From Thermoanaerobaculia bacterium (GTDB taxonomy: Bacteria > Acidobacteriota > Thermoanaerobaculia > Multivoradales > J023), in assembly GCA_030431255.1 (NCBI GenBank), contig JAUIJL010000010.1:186001-250000 (forward strand): a stretch of 64,000 nucleotides of DNA, written 5' to 3'. The notes beneath the pieces are model-generated. The model was given only the letters and a program-made list of their open reading frames with translations. It made no database searches and was not told the origin of the DNA. A program made the position numbers and the translations under genes. Shown here piece by piece: positions 62,813-64,000 of the stretch; the first letter of the stretch is position 1, and every line of letters starts with the position of its first letter.

Positions 62813-64000
62813 CTATCCGCTGGAATCCTGAGACAGGCTCGCCAGCAGCGACTGGATTTGCTCGGGTCTGCTCACATTCTGCGCCCCATGCCGCAGCAGA
62901 ACGTCCGCTTCTCCACCGCGGTCGGTCTCGAGCAACAATCGGCCCAGATGCAAGTACGCATGCTCCAAAGTCGGATCCACGGAGAGGGCCCGTCGATAGG
63001 CCCCCTCGGCTTCCTCCGGTTTGCGGTCCAGCTCCAGGGCTTGCCCCAAGTAGCTCCAGCCCACCGCCAGATTGGGTCGCAGCTCCACAGCCCTGCGCAG
63101 TGAGGACACTGCCAGTCGGGGCTCGTCCGGCCGATGCTTGACCAACAAATTGCCCAGGTTGTAGTGCAGCTCGGCCCGTTCCGGTGCCTTCTCGATGGCC
63201 CACTCCATGAGCAATTGGGCTTGCTCGAATCGGTCGAGCTGCGCCAAGGCCAACGCCCACCATTCGAGGATCAACGGATCCTCAAAACGGGCGTAGAGCT
63301 CCGACGCCGTGACGCTCGCTTGTTGAAAGCGTAGGGTGTGCAGCTGGGTCCGCAAGACCGATAAATAGGGTGCCGGATCTTCGATCGACAGCTGTGCGAG
63401 CTGCTTTTCGAGGTGGTCCAGGGCATCGGCACCGCCCCCCGCCTTGATCACCGCCACCGCCCGATAGGCCTCACCCAAAGCGCCCTGGGGAGCCTCCTCC
63501 GGTCGGTGAAATTTGAGATCCACGAGCACGGATTGGCTCTCTTCCAACGGATCGAGACGGCTCGGATCCGGTGGACCTTTTTGGATCTTGTGATCGGTCA
63601 TGGCCACGTGCACCACGTCACGGGTTCGACGTCGCGGCATATGACACGACACACAATCGAGCGCTTCGAGATCGACGATGCCCCGCTCGTCGGCGTGCCG
63701 GGTCGCGCTCAAGGCCGTGCCCTCGTGGCAGCCCAGGCAAGCGTTGCGGTAATGGGCGGGTCGCAGTTCCACGGGCACTTTGCGGTGGGGATCGTGGCAG
63801 CTCAAACAGGACAGCTCACCGGCGCTCTGCACGAAGCACTCGCTCTGCTCCATGCGGTAGGGGTGGTGGTTGATTTCGAATCGGTCGTCGGCCTCCAGAT
63901 TCTGCGCCACCACGTCCATCAGCACCATGTAGTCCGAGAGGGCCTCGCCCGGCCGAAAGGAATAATCGGCGCGCTCGAATCGGCGCACACCCATCAGCTC
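62813..64000 (-). CDS. Multihaem cytochrome c with TPR region (5' end beyond window)
   Basis: The frame is open to base 64000, so the N-terminus is missing; at least 395 aa are present. Three c-type haem motifs occur: CLSCH, CLGCH and CVSCH. They are followed by a DHKIQKG segment and a series of TPR repeats (LDRFEQAQLLMEWAIEKAPE, AELHYNLGNLLVKH, AVGWSYLGQALELDRKPEEA, LEHAYLHLGRLLLETDRGGE). Such cytochrome/TPR fusions are periplasmic electron-transfer proteins, often near nitrite- or other reductases. The Met at 63994 is an internal codon, not the start. Confidence 0.87.
   Translation of the reverse strand, partial: ELMGVRRFERADYSFRPGEALSDYMVLMDVVAQNLEADDRFEINHHPYRMEQSECFVQSAGELSCLSCHDPHRKVPVELRPAHYRNACLGCHEGTALSATRHADERGIVDLEALDCVSCHMPRRRTRDVVHVAMTDHKIQKGPPDPSRLDPLEESQSVLVDLKFHRPEEAPQGALGEAYRAVAVIKAGGGADALDHLEKQLAQLSIEDPAPYLSVLRTQLHTLRFQQASVTASELYARFEDPLILEWWALALAQLDRFEQAQLLMEWAIEKAPERAELHYNLGNLLVKHRPDEPRLAVSSLRRAVELRPNLAVGWSYLGQALELDRKPEEAEGAYRRALSVDPTLEHAYLHLGRLLLETDRGGEADVLLRHGAQNVSRPEQIQSLLASLSQDSSG

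Noticed and set aside
63994-64000. Start codon of the multihaem cytochrome at 63994
   Set aside because: The frame continues to the window end (Glu-Leu before this Met), and the N-terminal region and signal peptide are missing, so it is an internal Met.

Overview
The window is 64 kb of high-GC bacterial chromosome from a Gram-negative cell. It encodes a PBP1B-type murein synthase, an OmpA-like lipoprotein, many secreted proteins and a c-type cytochrome. The mix of large NAD-glutamate dehydrogenase, 2-oxoacid:ferredoxin oxidoreductase, ECF/anti-sigma/CHAT-TPR operons, FG-GAP proteins and lone class II lanthipeptide genes suggests a poorly cultured lineage such as Acidobacteriota (Thermoanaerobaculia-like). 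That placement is an inference without a marker gene. I saw no rRNA, tRNA or CRISPR array.

Layout. 1-6.1 kb: signal peptidase I and korAB on the minus strand, then a divergent SpoIIE-type phosphatase. 6.2-15 kb: secreted M1 aminopeptidase, a tightly coupled FMO / BASS transporter / epimerase / SDR operon, and an AGCS amino-acid symporter. 15-21.8 kb: FHA protein, an exported three-repeat protein, then asnS with a hybrid histidine kinase and a LuxR-type regulator. 21.8-28.4 kb: an Rhs element bracketed by a 31-bp direct repeat. It holds an 1881-aa Rhs protein with a papain-like C-terminal tip, an overlapping MglA-like GTPase gene and a decayed rhs core-end remnant. 28.4-35.2 kb: ECF sigma / anti-sigma / small protein / CHAT-TPR operon, divergent from a V8-like secreted protease; the two share matched ECF-like promoters. 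35.5-47 kb: giant NAD-GDH, htpG and PBP1B, separated by REPIN-like repeats, then a TPR-like protein. 47.2-52.5 kb: lanthipeptide precursor lanA, terminator, lanM and an Old Yellow Enzyme. 52.5-64 kb: an MsrA whose catalytic cysteine codon is UGA followed by a SECIS-like hairpin (a selenoprotein), an SDR, a 34-aa peptide gene, small proteins, an OmpA-like lipoprotein, paired FG-GAP proteins, a shikimate-kinase-like protein, a NudI-like hydrolase, a Ycf46-like AAA ATPase and a multihaem/TPR cytochrome cut by the window end.

The strongest leads are: (1) the UGA-containing msrA, which ordinary gene calling would truncate; (2) the Rhs papain-like tip with its co-transcribed MglA-like GTPase, a possible toxin/partner pair of unusual type; (3) the sigma / anti-sigma / small protein / CHAT-TPR cassette with matching divergent GAACC-N16-CGAC promoters; (4) the transporter-less lanA-lanM pair. 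Domain calls come from motifs read by eye; no database search was possible.
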